Of a stretch of 64,000 nucleotides of DNA, positions 37,746 to 51,339 are shown piece by piece. The notes beneath the pieces are model-generated. The model was not told the DNA's origin. It did not search any database and saw only the letters and a program-made list of their open reading frames with translations. Both the position numbers and the translations under genes were made by a program. The first letter of the stretch is position 1; the number at the start of each line of letters is the position of its first letter. This DNA is from Callipepla californica brunnescens (Eukaryota > Chordata > Aves > Galliformes > Odontophoridae). The stretch covers positions 26,418,437 to 26,482,436 of the forward strand of contig JALIRH010000002.1 of NCBI GenBank assembly GCA_023055505.1, in the 5' to 3' direction.

Positions 37746-38078
37746 ATACAATCTCAGAGTTGTCTGAGTTGGAAGGGACCTTTAAAGGTCATCTAGTCCA
37801 ACTCCCCTGCACAGAACAGGGACACCCACAGCTAGATCTGGTGCTCTGAGCCCCGTTTAGCCTGGCCTTGAATGTCTCCAGGGAGGGGGCATCCACCACC
37901 TCTCTGGACAACCTATTCCAGTGCTCCACTACCCTTACCATAAAAAGAGTTTCCTTATATCCAATCTAAATCTCTTCTCTCTTCGTTGAAACCACTTCCC
38001 CTTGTCCTATCTCCACAGACCCTGCTAAAGAGTCTGTCCCTTCTTTTTTATCCCCCTGTTTAGATACCGAAGGGCAGG
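37746..38078 (-). repeat. CR1 LINE, 330-bp 3' fragment
   Basis: TTGTCTGAGTTGGAAGGGAC, CTTTAAAGGTCATCTAGTCC, then CAGGGAGGGGGCATCCACCA, ACTTCCCCTTGTCCTATCTC and TTAGATACCGAAGGGC represent the reverse complement of the CR1 3' UTR. Confidence 0.95.
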
Positions 38079-38289
38079 GCAGCTCTGCAGCAACAAGCAG
38101 GAGAGCTTCACTGATCTCTGCAGGGGACATGGAGACACTTTGCCAGGGCTCCTGTGAATGAGACCGTTTTGTGCCCTTCGTGCCAAGCACCGGCCGTGCT
38201 GCCAGGCGATGTTCCCCTCTGGGTTCCAGCCCTGTGGTGTCAGATGGGGGAGTGCAGTGTGAGCCCACAGTGGCTGAGCAGTGCTAACC

Positions 38290-38480
38290 GAGCAGAATTT
38301 GTCACCTCGGTTTTTCTCGCCCCCGGCGGATTCGTCTGTCAGTGGGAAGGAGCAGAAACTTATAATTAACGGAGAAGCAGGAAGCGAAAAGCAGAGTTCA
38401 AAGCCGTCTGCCAAAAGAAACTGATCCCGAGCGAGGCTCCCATAATTGTGTCTGCGATGACAATGACGGCCCGGCACTTC
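38290..38480. promoter_or_regulatory. Candidate enhancer block (inferred)
   Basis: Single-copy block with frequent CpG, TTATAATTAACGG at about 38359-38371 and CATAATTGTGTCTGCGATGA at 38441-38460. It lies just past the CR1 copy. The motif and composition argument is only suggestive. Confidence 0.25.
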
Positions 38481-38699
38481 CAAGGCCGGCGCATTGTTGT
38501 GCTGAGCTCCCGTCCTCAGCTCTGGTCTCCCTGCTTGCTGCCGGCCCTGTGCTGGGAGCTGCGGGGTGAGGGGTCAGCTGGCATCCGGACAGGGTTGGAG
38601 TTATTGTGGGTTATTATGAGATGAGAGAAGAGTGCCCCGATGCTGGGCAGCGCGGCATGGTGTGGCGATGGGGAACGGAGCACAGCTGGGGAGGGTCTG

Positions 38700-39500
38700 C
38701 CCATCCCTCCGGGTGAATTTCTACCCGAGAGCCAGGCAGTCTCATTCCATCCTATTTTTAGTTTAACGTATTTAAAATGGGGTTAAAAGGGGTCATAAAT
38801 CTTTACAGGAGCCAAGCATCCGCGGAAAGCCAGGTCTGATCTCTTTTACATCTGCTCCAGGTTCTCAGCCTTATCTGCCTCAGCTGCCTTCGCCCTTTGT
38901 GGCCGCACACAAACCCCATTCAGCAGCAGTCCTTTGGCAGGGCTGAGTGGCAGGTATAGGGTAACCGCGCTGCTCTGGGAGGGACGGCGGGCTCTGGCCC
39001 CCGCAGCCCGGCTGATTGACACGGCAAAGCGACACAGAGGGGTTGTTTGAGGGGAGCCCGCCAGATTGACAGTGTAAATGTGTAACACACACACAGCCTG
39101 TGAGAGAGGAGCCTGCCGGCGGGTGGGAGAGCGCTGGCGGAGCGTTGGTCACACGGAGATTGAATTACAGCTGAATTAGATCAGAGCTGTGGGAAACGGC
39201 ACCTCCTAAACACACACGCAGCCTCCCCGGGGGCCGGGCCGCAGCGCAGGGCCCGCAGCATCCCTCCCGCGGCCCCGAGCAGAGGCTGCGGCCAGCGGCT
39301 GGAAAGGAGGGCAAAAACAAAGGGGAAAAAGAAAAGGGAAAAAAAGGCTGGGATGGGAAAGGCCGGCACGGCGGGATTTTCACCCCGCAGCTGCAGGAGC
39401 TGGACTCCAAAGGGGATTTTGCTGGCTTTACCCGATGCCTTTTAAGATGTGCGGTTTTACGGCGTTTCGCTAACGCTGTGGGGAAGAATCTTAATACCCC
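38700..39500. promoter_or_regulatory. CpG-enriched intergenic block, possible enhancer or distal promoter
   Basis: GC- and CpG-rich for several hundred bases (densest about 39110-39300), preceded by an AT-rich part with TTTAACGTATTTAAAATGGG. A TGTGGGAA (CSL-like) motif is at 39188-39195. No credible coding exon is present. It could be an enhancer or an unannotated promoter; transcript data would decide. Confidence 0.25.
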
Positions 39501-39793
39501 CAACGGCCCCCTCTGATACCCATCGCCCTCCTAATCCTTTTGATTTGCCGTATGCTCTGATGGCATGTCACAAACCTGCAGCGTGAATGCCTCGGAGCTG
39601 AGGGCCGGGAGAACAGACCCGCTGGAACACCCATTAGAAAGGGCAAAAAGTCAGCAGGCTCTGGGATGCGTGGCCCAGCAGCGAGGCAGTGCTCCCAGCA
39701 CTCGTGCTGTGGGTGAGCAGGGGCAGAAAGTGACCACGAAGGCTCACATCCAGACCCCAGGGTTTTTTGTTTTGCTTTGGGTTTTTTTGGGTG

Positions 39794-39813
39794 TTTTTTT
39801 TTTTTTTTTTTTT
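39794..39813. repeat. Poly(T) run
   Basis: About 20 consecutive T following shorter T runs interrupted by G. Low-complexity sequence. Confidence 0.9.
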
Positions 39814-40874
39814 AATTCCCATTATGCAACTTGCTTTCCAGGACACGTTTTGATTTTGATTTTCCAGTGTCTCCTGCTTTTCATAATCTCCTCTCCAGCG
39901 AACTCGACTGACAAACATTGGCCAGCCTGCCTGTGATTTCTCAACCTCCCCGCTAGTTCTCATAAATAAAGTGGAAGCCAAAGAGAGACACAATGCCTGA
40001 CAGTGGAGCCAGGGCTCTGCAAACAGTGGATGCAGAGGGCAGCCCGCAGCTCCGGGGCTGGGTCTGACCTACGCTTTGCAGCTCTTGAAGTCTTGCAGCC
40101 TTACAGCCTGCAGAGCATGGCTATGCAACACAAGAACCAGAGGCACTTTTCTCCTGCTCTTCCCAGGGATGGGACTGGAGCCCTGCCCACTCCACCAGTC
40201 GAATGGTAAAGGCAGGCTGCCGACACCTCAGGGCCCGTCTGTGCTGAGCTGCAGGCTGGGTTTGGCCATCATCGACCATGCTGCCTGGCTGCTCATCAGC
40301 AGGGCTTCACACCCTGTCTCCAACAAGCAGAAGGGATGGAGACACCCTCTGCTGAACAGGAAAGAAGCTTAGACGTATGGATATAAGCAGTGTTGTGACA
40401 CTTGGCCTCACGAGCCCTGGCCTGTTTATTTGTTAGTACAGACACAGTAGAGGGAATGAATAAGTCCAGGGCTGGATGCTCTGCAGCAGGGGTTTGCTGC
40501 TCCTCATTGGCACTTACAGGCAGCCTGCCTCATGACAGACCACTGACATCGCTTTGGGTCACAGGAAATTAAATCTCCAGGTAGAGCCTGGCAGACTTTG
40601 CAAAAAAAGTGTTGCCTGCAGTGCATCTTTTGCTTGGTCCCCTTGCTCACAGGCCAGACAAGGACAGAGAAGGAGGGAGGGAGACAGAAATTTGTGTCTC
40701 CTTCTGTGGGTGAAGTTTGCAAGGTGAGTTGAGCCCCTGCAAGCCTCAACTACACACATTACCTTCCTGCTCCTCCAGAAATTACAGCCTACAGGTGAGG
40801 CAGTGGTGAGCTTTGCACTCTGTGACAGTGACGGGAGCTGAGGAAATGGAATGCAGCCGTGTCAGGAAGAGTTC

Positions 40875-41079
40875 AGGTGGGGGTTAGGAACAGGTTCTGC
40901 ACCAGAGGGCCGTGGGCATAAAACAGGCTGCTCAGGGCAGTAGGCATGGCCATGAGCTGGCGGAGTTCAAGAAGTCTCTGGACAACGTTCTCCATCATAT
41001 GATTTTTGGGTGATCCTGTGTGGATCCAGAAAGTGTACTTGATGATCCTTATGAGACCCTACAAACTTGGGATATTTTT
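40875..41079 (+). repeat. CR1 LINE 3' fragment
   Basis: GGGGGTTAGGAACAGGTTCT, CACCAGAGGGCCGTGGGCAT, CTTGATGATCCTTATGAGAC and CCTACAAACTTGGGATATTT are the 3' part of the same CR1 subfamily as 6722-6909. The 3' end abuts a second CR1 copy that starts about 25 bases later. Confidence 0.85.
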
Positions 41080-41103
41080 ACCATTTTTAAGTAAAAAGGT
41101 AAA

Positions 41104-42042
41104 AAGGATGACCCCAGGAACTACTGACCTGTCATTTTCACTTCTGTGCCATGGAAGATGATGAAACAGATCCTCCCAGAAGCTATGTTAAGGTACATGG
41201 AAGGTCGGGAGGTGATTTGGGAGAGCCAGCATGGCTTCACCAAAGGCAAATCCTGCTTGGTTAACCCAGTGGTCTTCTACGATGGTGTCACTGCATCGGT
41301 GGATAAGGGAAGAGCCACTGATGTAATCTATCTCAACTTCAGTAAGGCCTTTGACACGGTACACAACATCCTTCTCTCCAAATTGGAAAGATATGGATAT
41401 AACAGGCGGATTGTTCAATACATAAAGAAATGGCTGCAGGAACAAGAGAGTGGTGGTCAGTGGCTGGATGAAGATTGGTGACAAGTCATATCCCCCAGTG
41501 GTCAGTGCTGGGACTGGTACTCTTAATATCTTCATCAATGACACTGACAGTTGGGTTGAGTGCACCCTCAGCAAGTTTGCTGATGACAGCAAGCTGTGGG
41601 GTGCAATCAACAAACCAGAGGGATGGGATGCCATCCAGAGGGACCTAGACAGGCTTGAGCAGTGGGCCCAGGAGAACCTCATGAGGTTCAAAAAATTCAA
41701 ACACAAGATCTTGCACCTCGGTTGAGGCAACCCCCGTTACCAATACCAGCTGGGGGATGAAAGGACTGAGCTCAGCCCTGCTGAAAAAGACCTTGGAGTA
41801 ATGGTGGAGGGGAAGCTGGACATGAGGCAGCAGTGAGCCCTCCCAGCCCAGAAAGCCAGCTGTATCCTGGGCTGCATTAAAAGAAGTGTGACCACAGGTC
41901 GAGAGAGATCCTGCCCCTCTGCTCTGCACTGGCGAGACCTTACCTGGAGTACTGAGTCCAGATGTGGAGTCCCCAGTACTGGCTTTCAGAGGTCCGTTAC
42001 AACTCTAAGGGTTCTATGATTCTATGATTCTATATTCTGTGA
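41104..42042 (+). pseudogene. CR1 LINE remnant with broken ORF2 reverse-transcriptase domain
   Basis: A 5'-truncated CR1 that keeps part of the ORF2 reverse transcriptase. Frame 41146-41481 carries [11 protein letters not shown] and palm motif A as [11 protein letters not shown] (41338-41361 region). The frame then shifts, and 41450-41725 carries motif C as FADDSKLWG (FADD at 41576-41587) followed by AIQRDLDRLEQWAQENLMRF. A stop follows at about 41723. Similarity continues to about 41975, then jumps to the CR1 3' terminus with ATTCTATG-type octamers (42010-42042), so several hundred bases are deleted. It is a retrotransposon remnant, not a host gene, and cannot make an active enzyme. Confidence 0.93.
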
Positions 42043-42513
42043 CTCTTAACTCCCTATGATGGCCTCTTCTGAATTATTTGAGAGGGAGGTAGTTTTAATT
42101 TTATGGTTGTTTACAGGTTACTCACTTTTGGAAAGAGTGTAAGAATTGTGCCCAAAGTTGTTACTAAACAGAAATCCCTGAATTTGTATCTTGACTTGGC
42201 TGCTCATGCCCCATTACGCTTGCAAAATGAGAACTTGAAAGCTGCATGGGGGCAGCAACACTCATTTCTGCGCCTGCAGGCTCCATGGGCAGAGCTGGGC
42301 TCATAAATCAATCATTGCCCACAGGACCACACAGAAACCCCTGAGGTATGCAGACCTCTTTGCTCTTACTTCTTGGCCATGAGGATTTGGTAGAAGACTT
42401 GTAGAGCCAGGGAACTTCTGAAGACCCACTCATGTCTATGACTTAAATATTCTTTGGGTCTAATGCTGACTGACTTGTGTTTGTCACAGACCCTGCAGTG
42501 GTCACCAGTAGGC

Positions 42514-42668
42514 AATCATAGAATCACTTGTGTTGGAAGGGACCTTTAAAGGTCATCTAGTTCAACTCTCTTGCAGTAAACAGGGACATCTACAGATTGA
42601 TCAGGTTGCTTGGAGCCCAGTCAAGCCTGACCTTGAATATCCTTTCCCCTTGTCCTGTTACAATCCCA
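42514..42668 (-). repeat. CR1 LINE 3' fragment with internal deletion
   Basis: AATCATAGAATCACTTGTGT, TGGAAGGGACCTTTAAAGGT and CATCTAGTTCAACTC are the reverse complement of the 3' end. After TCAAGCCTGACCTTGAATAT it jumps to CCTTTCCCCTTGTCCTGTTA, omitting about 100 bases present in the 37746 copy. Confidence 0.92.
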
Positions 42669-45600
42669 AGACTGCATTCTCACAGGTAGAGATAAGAAGT
42701 TTGTTCCTCTAAAGCTGCAAAACATAATTCTTTTTGAAGAGTCTGGCATTGAAAGCAGCTCATTATGGATGAGATTTTCTCATACAAAACAAAAAAAGGC
42801 TATGAAAAAATACAGACTTTTTTTTACTGTGTAAGGTTTACAGTCAGAAGACTTTTCCTGGCTTTATGCACCTTTTTCATGGCTGTTACGAGAGGTAACT
42901 ATCAACTGAGGTGGGAGGTTAGAGCTGCAGATGCATTCAAGTCTCAGACATGTTGACAGGTTTTAGCCTCTGGGAGAGCAGGTGCCAGTGCTGTGTGGCA
43001 GGAGGAGCAGCACGGGGCCATGTGAGGCTCTGCAGAGGATGGCTGAGGCACAGCACAAATAGCTCACCTTTAATTGTCCAATGCTGTCAGTGCTGAGCCA
43101 GTGTGAACCATCAGAGAATGGCCGTCAGGAGGTTTTCATAGATTCACTTGCACCAGAAAGCAAAATTTCTTCAAAGCAGAACTCCCTCCAGAATAGGATT
43201 TTGGAGAGAGAAATGTTTCCATTTATTCCGAGCTAGAAATGAAGATGCTGTGATCCAAGTCACTGAAATGGAATTTAGCTGTGATATTTCAGTTAATTTA
43301 CTCTAGAACTTATTTTAGATTAAAATGGCAGAGAAATAAACTGCTGTGAATCCTTCCTGTATCATCAGCTTGCCTACAGCTTTCATGAATTCAGTTTGGT
43401 GCCTGAGTGCTTAGAATGGGGTCCTCCAAAAGGTTACCCCACAGCTTTGGAACAGACCTGCCACATAGGAGCAGCATAGAATGGGATGATACCTTCCTTC
43501 AGGCAACTTGGGCATTTCACGACTGTATGGGATTTTGGCTATTCATTCAGTTGGAGCAGTACCTTTCCTGCTCGTTTGCTGCATGGTTGCAATATCATTT
43601 TTCTTTTCATTGTGGTAAGCTAAGGACTGGCAATTACATTTGATGTTGGGGCTGTTCTGATTTTCATGACAGATGTAGCAGCTCAGCTAGGGAACAACCT
43701 TGTCTTGTGGCTTCTCTGCAGGACTCTGCCATCTCACATAACCATTGATCCCTCTCGCAGCTGAAAGCAAACCTCCGTGTGAAATGCATTGATTCAGTCA
43801 CCTCAGCACACCCCATTCTTTTCTTTTCTGTTTTTTTTTTTTGTTTTTTTTTTTAACCTGAATTCCTGCAGGCTCTCGATGCAAATCGTTTCAGCTCTGG
43901 TTCACAATGGAGCAGGAAGGCCTTACACTGGGAAAGCATTTGGCTTTGAGAGTGCTCGGGGCGCTGGGGAAGCTCATGGGTTGCAGCCAAGCAGGGCAAG
44001 ATCACGCTTCCAGGAAAGTATGACTAACCTAATTTCCACATTTACTTAGCACGTAGGATGCCCCTGTACATGCAGCACATCAGAGGTTACAAGGATGGGG
44101 TGCTGAGGGTAGAGTTCACTTAATTTATGGCTGAGCTGTGCAAATCAGACATGAGATTCAGCCCTTTGATGTCAGCGGTGCTATCAGGTGGGCTGGGTGT
44201 GTGAGATTAGCTGCCATGCACTGTAATACTGCAGAGCATAATGCTGTGTCCTCAGTGGGCAAAAAGACACTGCAGAGTGGTGTGGTGTGCGTGCAGCACA
44301 GCAGGGAAAGGTCTGGCACTGCTGGCTTTGCCTGGCACTTTTGGAAGAGGAAAGTTTGGAGGAGGTCACCAGTGAGACAACTTATCGAAGTGGGTACCTA
44401 CCTGCAGATGCACCGGTTCCTCTAGAAGTTGTTCAGGAAGTCTGGCCACAGGATGTAAATGCCCTTCTCCTGCCTGCACAAACTGCCCAGACAAGAGGCG
44501 TGGACACAGGACCTTGAAGGACCAGAAAGAGCAGTCGAATGCTGCTGCTTTCATCTACATAAAGCTCCTCTGACCATCCTCATACAGCTGGCATTTCCTC
44601 TTCATTGTCCCCTCCCTCCCAACACCTCAGATGGGAAGGCCTTCCTTCAAAGACAGAGTTTTCCTTGCCTGAGAGCTAAAAAAGAAATGTCTCGGTATTC
44701 TCAGAAAAACTGAAACTTGTTTCCTTTCACATACATGGTATGCACAAAATGCAAAGCTGGGCAATGTCAGCCATGGGGTGCTTCTCTCTGTTGAATTACC
44801 CCGAGTCCCAGTGCATCTACACCACCAATGAATGCAGGCACCTCTGCCATTTACCAAGCTCAGCCCATCTTCTGCTGCACCACCAAGCATCTCCACTCTG
44901 GGTACTGTAGTTTGTAACGCAGGAGCAACAAAATCACTGTCATATACACTCTCCTGTAGGGTTAATTAAAAAATGAAAGATCTGCAGGAGCACGGAAGGC
45001 AGTGTAAGGAAAGTTTTCCCAACTTCAGAGTTTTGATTCAGTTCAAAGCAAAGAGTACTGGGATTCAGGTCTGAAAGCATTCACATACACATAAGAGAAG
45101 AAACAGCATCCTTATTATTTACAGTGTCTGAAACACACTGGAAACTGGAGAATGTCCCATTGAAAATACCAAAAAAAAAAAAAAGAAGAAGAAATCTTGT
45201 GTAATGGGTGAAGCTAAGGAAGTATAATCTAGTGGTTAAGGCAAGAACAGGTCTGTCAGGAGGAGGTCTTTCTGGAAGAAAAGTTATTCCTGGTCTTACT
45301 GCAGACTTTCTGTGTGATTGGGCATGAACTGAAGGGACTGACAGCATAAGCATGTCTTGCGCACACCGGGAGCCCTGCCCTGGGACTATGGCCAGGGTAT
45401 TTCAGGGTCAGGCTTTGCACTCAGAGAAGCTCATGAGCTGCTCTCAAAATCCAAGCCCAGCAATGTGAGGCCACGGCAGGGCCTGGTCTGGGGCAGGCAC
45501 TGGAGAAGAGAAACCATGGAAAGTCCTGTCACACTGGGGGGCAGATGGGCAGCATCCAGGCCATGGCCTCACTGCTTCCAGTGTCCTGCAGTCATGCTGG

Positions 45601-48600
45601 GTGGGAGCCCATAGCGATGCTCTCACAGCTACAACAAAGCAGGGTTTTGAGCAATGGTTTTCTCAGCCCAAATCTGTGCTGCTCAGGAGCAGCACAGCAG
45701 TGAGCAACCTTTTCCTGTACACTGGCGGTCCCTCCTCACGCAAATATGGTGGAGACTATCAGGCTTGGGAGATCTCATAAAGCTGCCTTTTTATGGGAAA
45801 AAAAAAAAAAGAAAAAAGGATTGAAAGGTCATTTATGGTCTAAATCAAAGAGAGTTTTTCCTCTGCTCTCATCACTCTCTCAGTGAGCTTCTCCTTTGTG
45901 GGCAGGACAAGTGAAGTGGGCGAGAGAAGGAGATAGATTCAGAGGCACTGGCTGCCCCGTTTATACATGTTGCACATTAAAGGTGACCTTGATGGTGTGT
46001 CTACGTCCAGCTCCCAGGGCTCACATCTCCAGCACAGCCCTGGCTGCACAACCGATCTGTCACGGGGATTATCTGCTCGTTTGAAGTGAAATTTAGCTGG
46101 TCTTAATCAGAAATCTAGCTGCATCAGGTTCACATTAGCCTGCATGGAGGTAGTAGCTTCACACAACGACATGGTAGCAATTAAGCTAGTTGCTACTGGT
46201 TCTTACCCTAGGGTACAACTTTGTTTTGTTCCTTGTAGATTAGTGGGACTGTGCTAGTTTCCACATAGTTTTCTTTCCTGTAGACCCTGGCTATTTCACA
46301 TTGAACCCTCTGGGACTGGTTATTAGACCACACAAACTGTAATTATTTCCCAAAGAGGCGGTCAGCATTCCAGTTCTTGAGCACGGCCAGTTATAAAAAA
46401 AAATGTTATGAATCTGAGAGAGGGAAAGGGTTTCATTGAATCCAAAGGAGCCTTAAAACTACACAAATACGGAATGAGTATCTTTGAACAGCAGGAACTG
46501 AAGACGCATATTCATTTCAAAAAGCATAATTATGCCTTCCTTGGCACTGGAGGTGAGATTGAGGGGAGTTCCCTTCTGGGTCACCCTTGGTTTCCTCCCT
46601 TGGTTCCTTGGCATGCGCAAAGCCACAAACCTCATATCCACTTCATCTAAAACCCTCCAGGGGAACCCAATTACAGCCCTGTTACCCCTCACATCAGCTC
46701 ATTTTTCTCCACTGGGAGAAGTCACATCTATTTTAAGACTTGAGGTGAAGTCCTGATGTGAGGGAAATGCTCGGATACACCCTGCCCTTGGAAACAGCAC
46801 TATGTGTGAAAAGAAAATGTTCACCCAGAAAAAAGGTGAGATTCATACATTACAGGTGATCAAGGTGGACACAAACAATTACCTGAGCTGATATGGAGCC
46901 TGTTACCACTACAGGAATTGATTCTTTACATGGGGCAAACTGCTCTCATGTGAGTTTTCAACATGTGGCCCTCTCATCTCAACCTCTGCGTGGCAACTGT
47001 CTTTTCTTGAACAAACCAATGTATTGTAGATCCTGTGATGAAAAGATGTCTGTCCACTACTTCCATTACCTCCTCCAATTTTCTGAAGCACTCAAGTAAT
47101 GAAGGATCTTATTGCAAACCCATTGTAGTTCTCTTTGCATTTGCATCAGTCAGGAGTAAATTATTTCCATTGAATTGAGGGACAAAATTCATATATATTA
47201 CCTCAGAAATGTGATGAGGGATACACTGGTGAAATTCCATAGCCAACTTCTAGATCAGTGCATAAAAAGACAGAAAGAAATAAAAAAATGAATAAGTAGA
47301 AAATAGATGCCTTTTCAAAGTCTACAGATGACCGTGTTGTCCTGATGTTCTCTTGTTAATGTAAAGTAACTTTATCCCATGATGTCATTTTATAGCACAA
47401 CATTTATTGATCACGAGTATATAGTCACTTACCGGAACAGAGAACAGAGCCAAGCTAACACTGCTGCTGGGTAACTTGGGCAACCTCTCTGCAGTGTTCA
47501 TGTGAAAGCTGCTTCTAGGAGCCATCATTGCCCACACACAACCAAAGCCAGCGAGAGCTAACCCTTTGTAAGTTCAATATTTAGTGCTCCCACAAGCTTA
47601 GCTAAGGCTGGTATTGGTTCTCTCCGCTCTGGATGTCAGCATTTCAGAGGGGATGCAGGACACAAACACAAATACCACATAAAGAGAGAAAGCCTGCATT
47701 TCTGGGAAACTCAGTTTGGCTCTTCGCAGCAATTGGTGCAACAGCTGTTAAGTGCTCAAAGCTTTTAAAAGGCAAATGTGAATGCAAAGATGATGGCAAA
47801 GCCAGCTGTAACAAACCCCCTGCTGCAGGGGCCTGACTCCTGTCACGCTGTGTCCCTGCTGCTGCTCAGGCCCTGTGGCATGGCAGTCTGGTGAGAAGCA
47901 GCACACAACTCTCCTTCACCTGTGCATGATCCCCCAAGTGTCACTTGGATGAAGAGCTGGGATCAAGGCTGGCTTTCCAGATCAGGGACCTGAATCTTGC
48001 TCCATTAGCATCTGCGTCACCCAGAGGGAGTCGAGCTCTGGTTTGGAAAGATCTCAGCTCCAGCAGGTTGGTGAATTTCTCACCAGGAAAAGCACATTTC
48101 AGCCAGCCTGCGCTGAGCTCGTCCTGCTACTGACAGCAATGTAAGGGCAAGAATGAGGCCTCCAGGAAACCAGCCATGATCTTTGGTATGCTTGTCCAGA
48201 TGGTAGCCAGTTCTTCAGAGCTGGAGTTACCTAAGCAGTCTGAATCAACAGCGGTTAACATCTCCAGTGTGCCACTATGCCTGGTCTCCTTCCTGAGGAA
48301 CAGACCTTTGCCTGTCCTAGCTCTATGTCATATCGCAGGCTAACTCTGTAACTTGCAGGACTATCTCTGACATTGGCATGGTAATGCTTGGTTTGCTCTT
48401 CTTATAGTATTTAAACTAGGCAAGTATTGTACAATTCCCCAAGCGAGACGAAGCGTGTGTGTTTGCCAAGAAATATCATGGATTCTGTTAAGTTATGGAT
48501 TTTAATGCCCTCCTACATAGTTTTATCAACAGAGTGAAAACAACACAAAGCATTTTCCCTGTTAGTGCCCTCAGATGCAAACGGGCTCCCTGTCTTCCTC

Positions 48601-51339
48601 CTGACTTAGATGCTGTGCTTCTTTACAGAAACACAAGTGACAAAGCCTACGGTAAGCACAATTTCAATGGCTTTCTAAACTGATCCCATAATCGAGCAGG
48701 AGCATTGTATTTTGTTGGGTTTACAGAGTATTAGGACAAAATCAACAGACAGTTCAAAGAAAGCTGGGAACAGAAATTCTCATTCCATATGTCATACCAT
48801 CCTTGATGGCAGCTACCCCTTACATTTCTTGCTGTTTACTTTCCGAGAGGTCAACAACCAGTGTCTGCAGTAAGAGTTTGCTTGGGAGTTATAATAATCC
48901 AGCTGTGTTGTTTCTTTCGGCAGCTCCCATCTTTTGCTGGTCCAAGGTAATAACCTTCTTTCTGTATTTTAATTCTTTTTCACTGCGTCAGAACTGCTCT
49001 CTTAAATTATATATAAAAATATATTAAAATGCATATTAGCCAATATCCTCCCTCTTCAATATTTATGAAAAAGTATAGCAATGAAGATATCGACTTCCAG
49101 TTTTGAGCCATAAGACTGATATTCCTCCAAAGTAAACACTGACCTTGGCTGTGCCACAGTCAATATTTACCTCAAGTAAAATAAATCTTGATGACAACCA
49201 AAACCTGAAGTCAATATTGGCTTGCTGTAATCCAGCTGGTATAAAGTAATCAGTTTCCTTTATATTACCTGAATGCCTTATGCAAATATTTTCAAGTTAA
49301 AGGTGGGCTCTGCATTCTTACAGCTGTAGATGCAGTATTGGAACCATCCCCCCCATTTTTAGTCTTCAGAAAACAGAGGGTTCTCCAAAGCCACAGCTGC
49401 CACCACGCAACCCTGTGAAAGCTCTCCTATCTCACAAACAATCTGCGAGTGACTGATTAACTATCTAATCTGTGTACCTATTCTGAGGCCCATTACTCCC
49501 GTGTCTAAGAACCTTCCAAACTCTTAGGAGAGGCAAAGTCTGCAAAGAAAAGGAATATCTTTTACTTGCTCAGGTGACAGAGACGTGAAAGTGGATAAAC
49601 TGGGCACACAACTCCTAGGTGTAAAGATAATGACTCTTCCTAAAAAAAAAAAAGTAATGTGTCTCTCATTAATTTAGACCATCAAGTGCATAGCAATATC
49701 ATTGTTGCTACTACTGAGATAACGAATTTCCCCTTCTCAGTCCATGAGGAAACATTTCAGTGCTCAGAAGAGGCTCTTTTTAAATGTATTTATTTTTGTC
49801 CATCAGTCACTCTCCATCTAGCAACTGCTAAGTACGGTGGCCAAAACCCTCCACCTTCAACCAACAGCAGACTCAAACTAATTCATATCCTATGGGTTTT
49901 CTGAAAAAAGCAGTGGATGGATAGGGGAAGAAGAGCGACGTGGATTAGTCTCCCATTGGCCACGTCAGAGGGCAGCCAGGACAAGTGAGCCTTCACACCG
50001 CTGCAGCACCGTCTGCCTCCGGCTGTGCGCCAGCCCATGGGAATGGGCAACAGCACTGTGGGGCGAACCGGTGGACACGGACACCAGGCTGGTCTCAGGA
50101 GGCAGAGCTCCACACCACAGGAAACAAGGTTTGATTTATTCCGCTGTCTGGGGAGAAGCAGGGGTTTTGAAGTTTTTGTGCGTAACTTAGTTACAAAGAT
50201 GAAAGTTGAAATGAGGTCGCTCACTTAATTTGTAGTTCCAGAAGGGGTGGGCATCTTCAGCAGAGCTTTTTGCAATTACCGTGACCAATGCAAGCAGAGG
50301 CCTCTTTTAACTGGAGCTCCGTTGTTCCTTTGCAGTGGCTCTGGTAGGCAACAGTGCCCATGAAGTCTGACTTCAACTGCCTTAGGCAGCTAAGCCAGTC
50401 TCAGATAGGCTTTGCCTGCCAGGACAGAAGTCGTGAGCTGCTCTCCATATTCAGGGAGAAAACAGGAAAAAGAACAGAGAGCTTTCAAATGACTCACTGA
50501 TGGGCTGGTTGTTTTTTTGGGGGGGTTACTTTTATTTTTTTATTTTTTGTGCCTGCTGAAGCTTTTTCATTTCTATATGTAAATAATGAGTTGCAAGAAC
50601 AACAACAACAACAAAAACCACAAACTCTAGGTTAAGTCCTGATGAAGTTTTCTAGTTGTTACAAAGCTGGCAGTGCACAGAGCTGGTTTGCTGGGCTATT
50701 TTTCCTGTGGTTCGGGTTACTTGTGCAGAGATGTTGGTGGTCTTAACAAATCCTTGTAAGATATCTGAACACAGCGCTCACCACTCCCTGCAGTGCAATT
50801 TGGCCTGATTAGCAATCTCTCTGGGAGGTCAGTGGCTGGAACAGTTCATGAATTGTGTTCGAAGTTAAATAAGTAAGAATAAATGATGACGTTCGATGCC
50901 AGTGGAAGACCACAGGTGCAAAAAAAAACCCCAAAAAACGCACACTATACAGGAGCTATTTAATGGAAATAGCAGAGTTCAAAATGGACACAAGGATGCT
51001 CTTCATTTTTCTGTACAGAGCCTTCTCACTGGTCACCTCTTTCCTGTGTGAAACAGGCTGTGATGCATGATGCACTCAGCGGGACTGTGCCTCGTTAAAG
51101 CACAGTGACCCCGAGCCCATAGCAGACCGTGCTGTGTGACCCTCGGTGCACCAGAAGTGCTTGCTGGCCTGCAAAGACCTGTGTCACCTGCTCCTTGACC
51201 ACATCTCTCCTGGAGATCTAGACCCTTGCTAGAAGCTAGATTTCAAGTATTTTCCCAATATACCTCCCAAAGCAGTTGGAGCTACTGCAAGGAGATAAAT
51301 GTTTGTAAATGCCAGAAGCAGTTAACACAAAATCACATG
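42669..51339. other. Intergenic, no gene seen
   Basis: About 8.7 kb of single-copy DNA with A/T runs (43830-43854, 45168-45186, 45799-45816). Open frames of up to about 110 codons occur, none with recognisable domains or plausible splice context. A few (AAC)n units are near 50599-50612. Confidence 0.45.

Noticed and set aside
41146..41725. Reverse-transcriptase-like open frames as a host gene or retron
   Set aside because: Flanking sequence, motif context and the octamer 3' end show a CR1 LINE remnant with a frameshift and deletion.
47130..47270. Possible ancient SINE-like segment (TCAGGAGTAAATTATTTCCATT)
   Set aside because: Only vague resemblance to remembered amniote repeat motifs; no reliable boundaries. 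A RepeatMasker run would decide.
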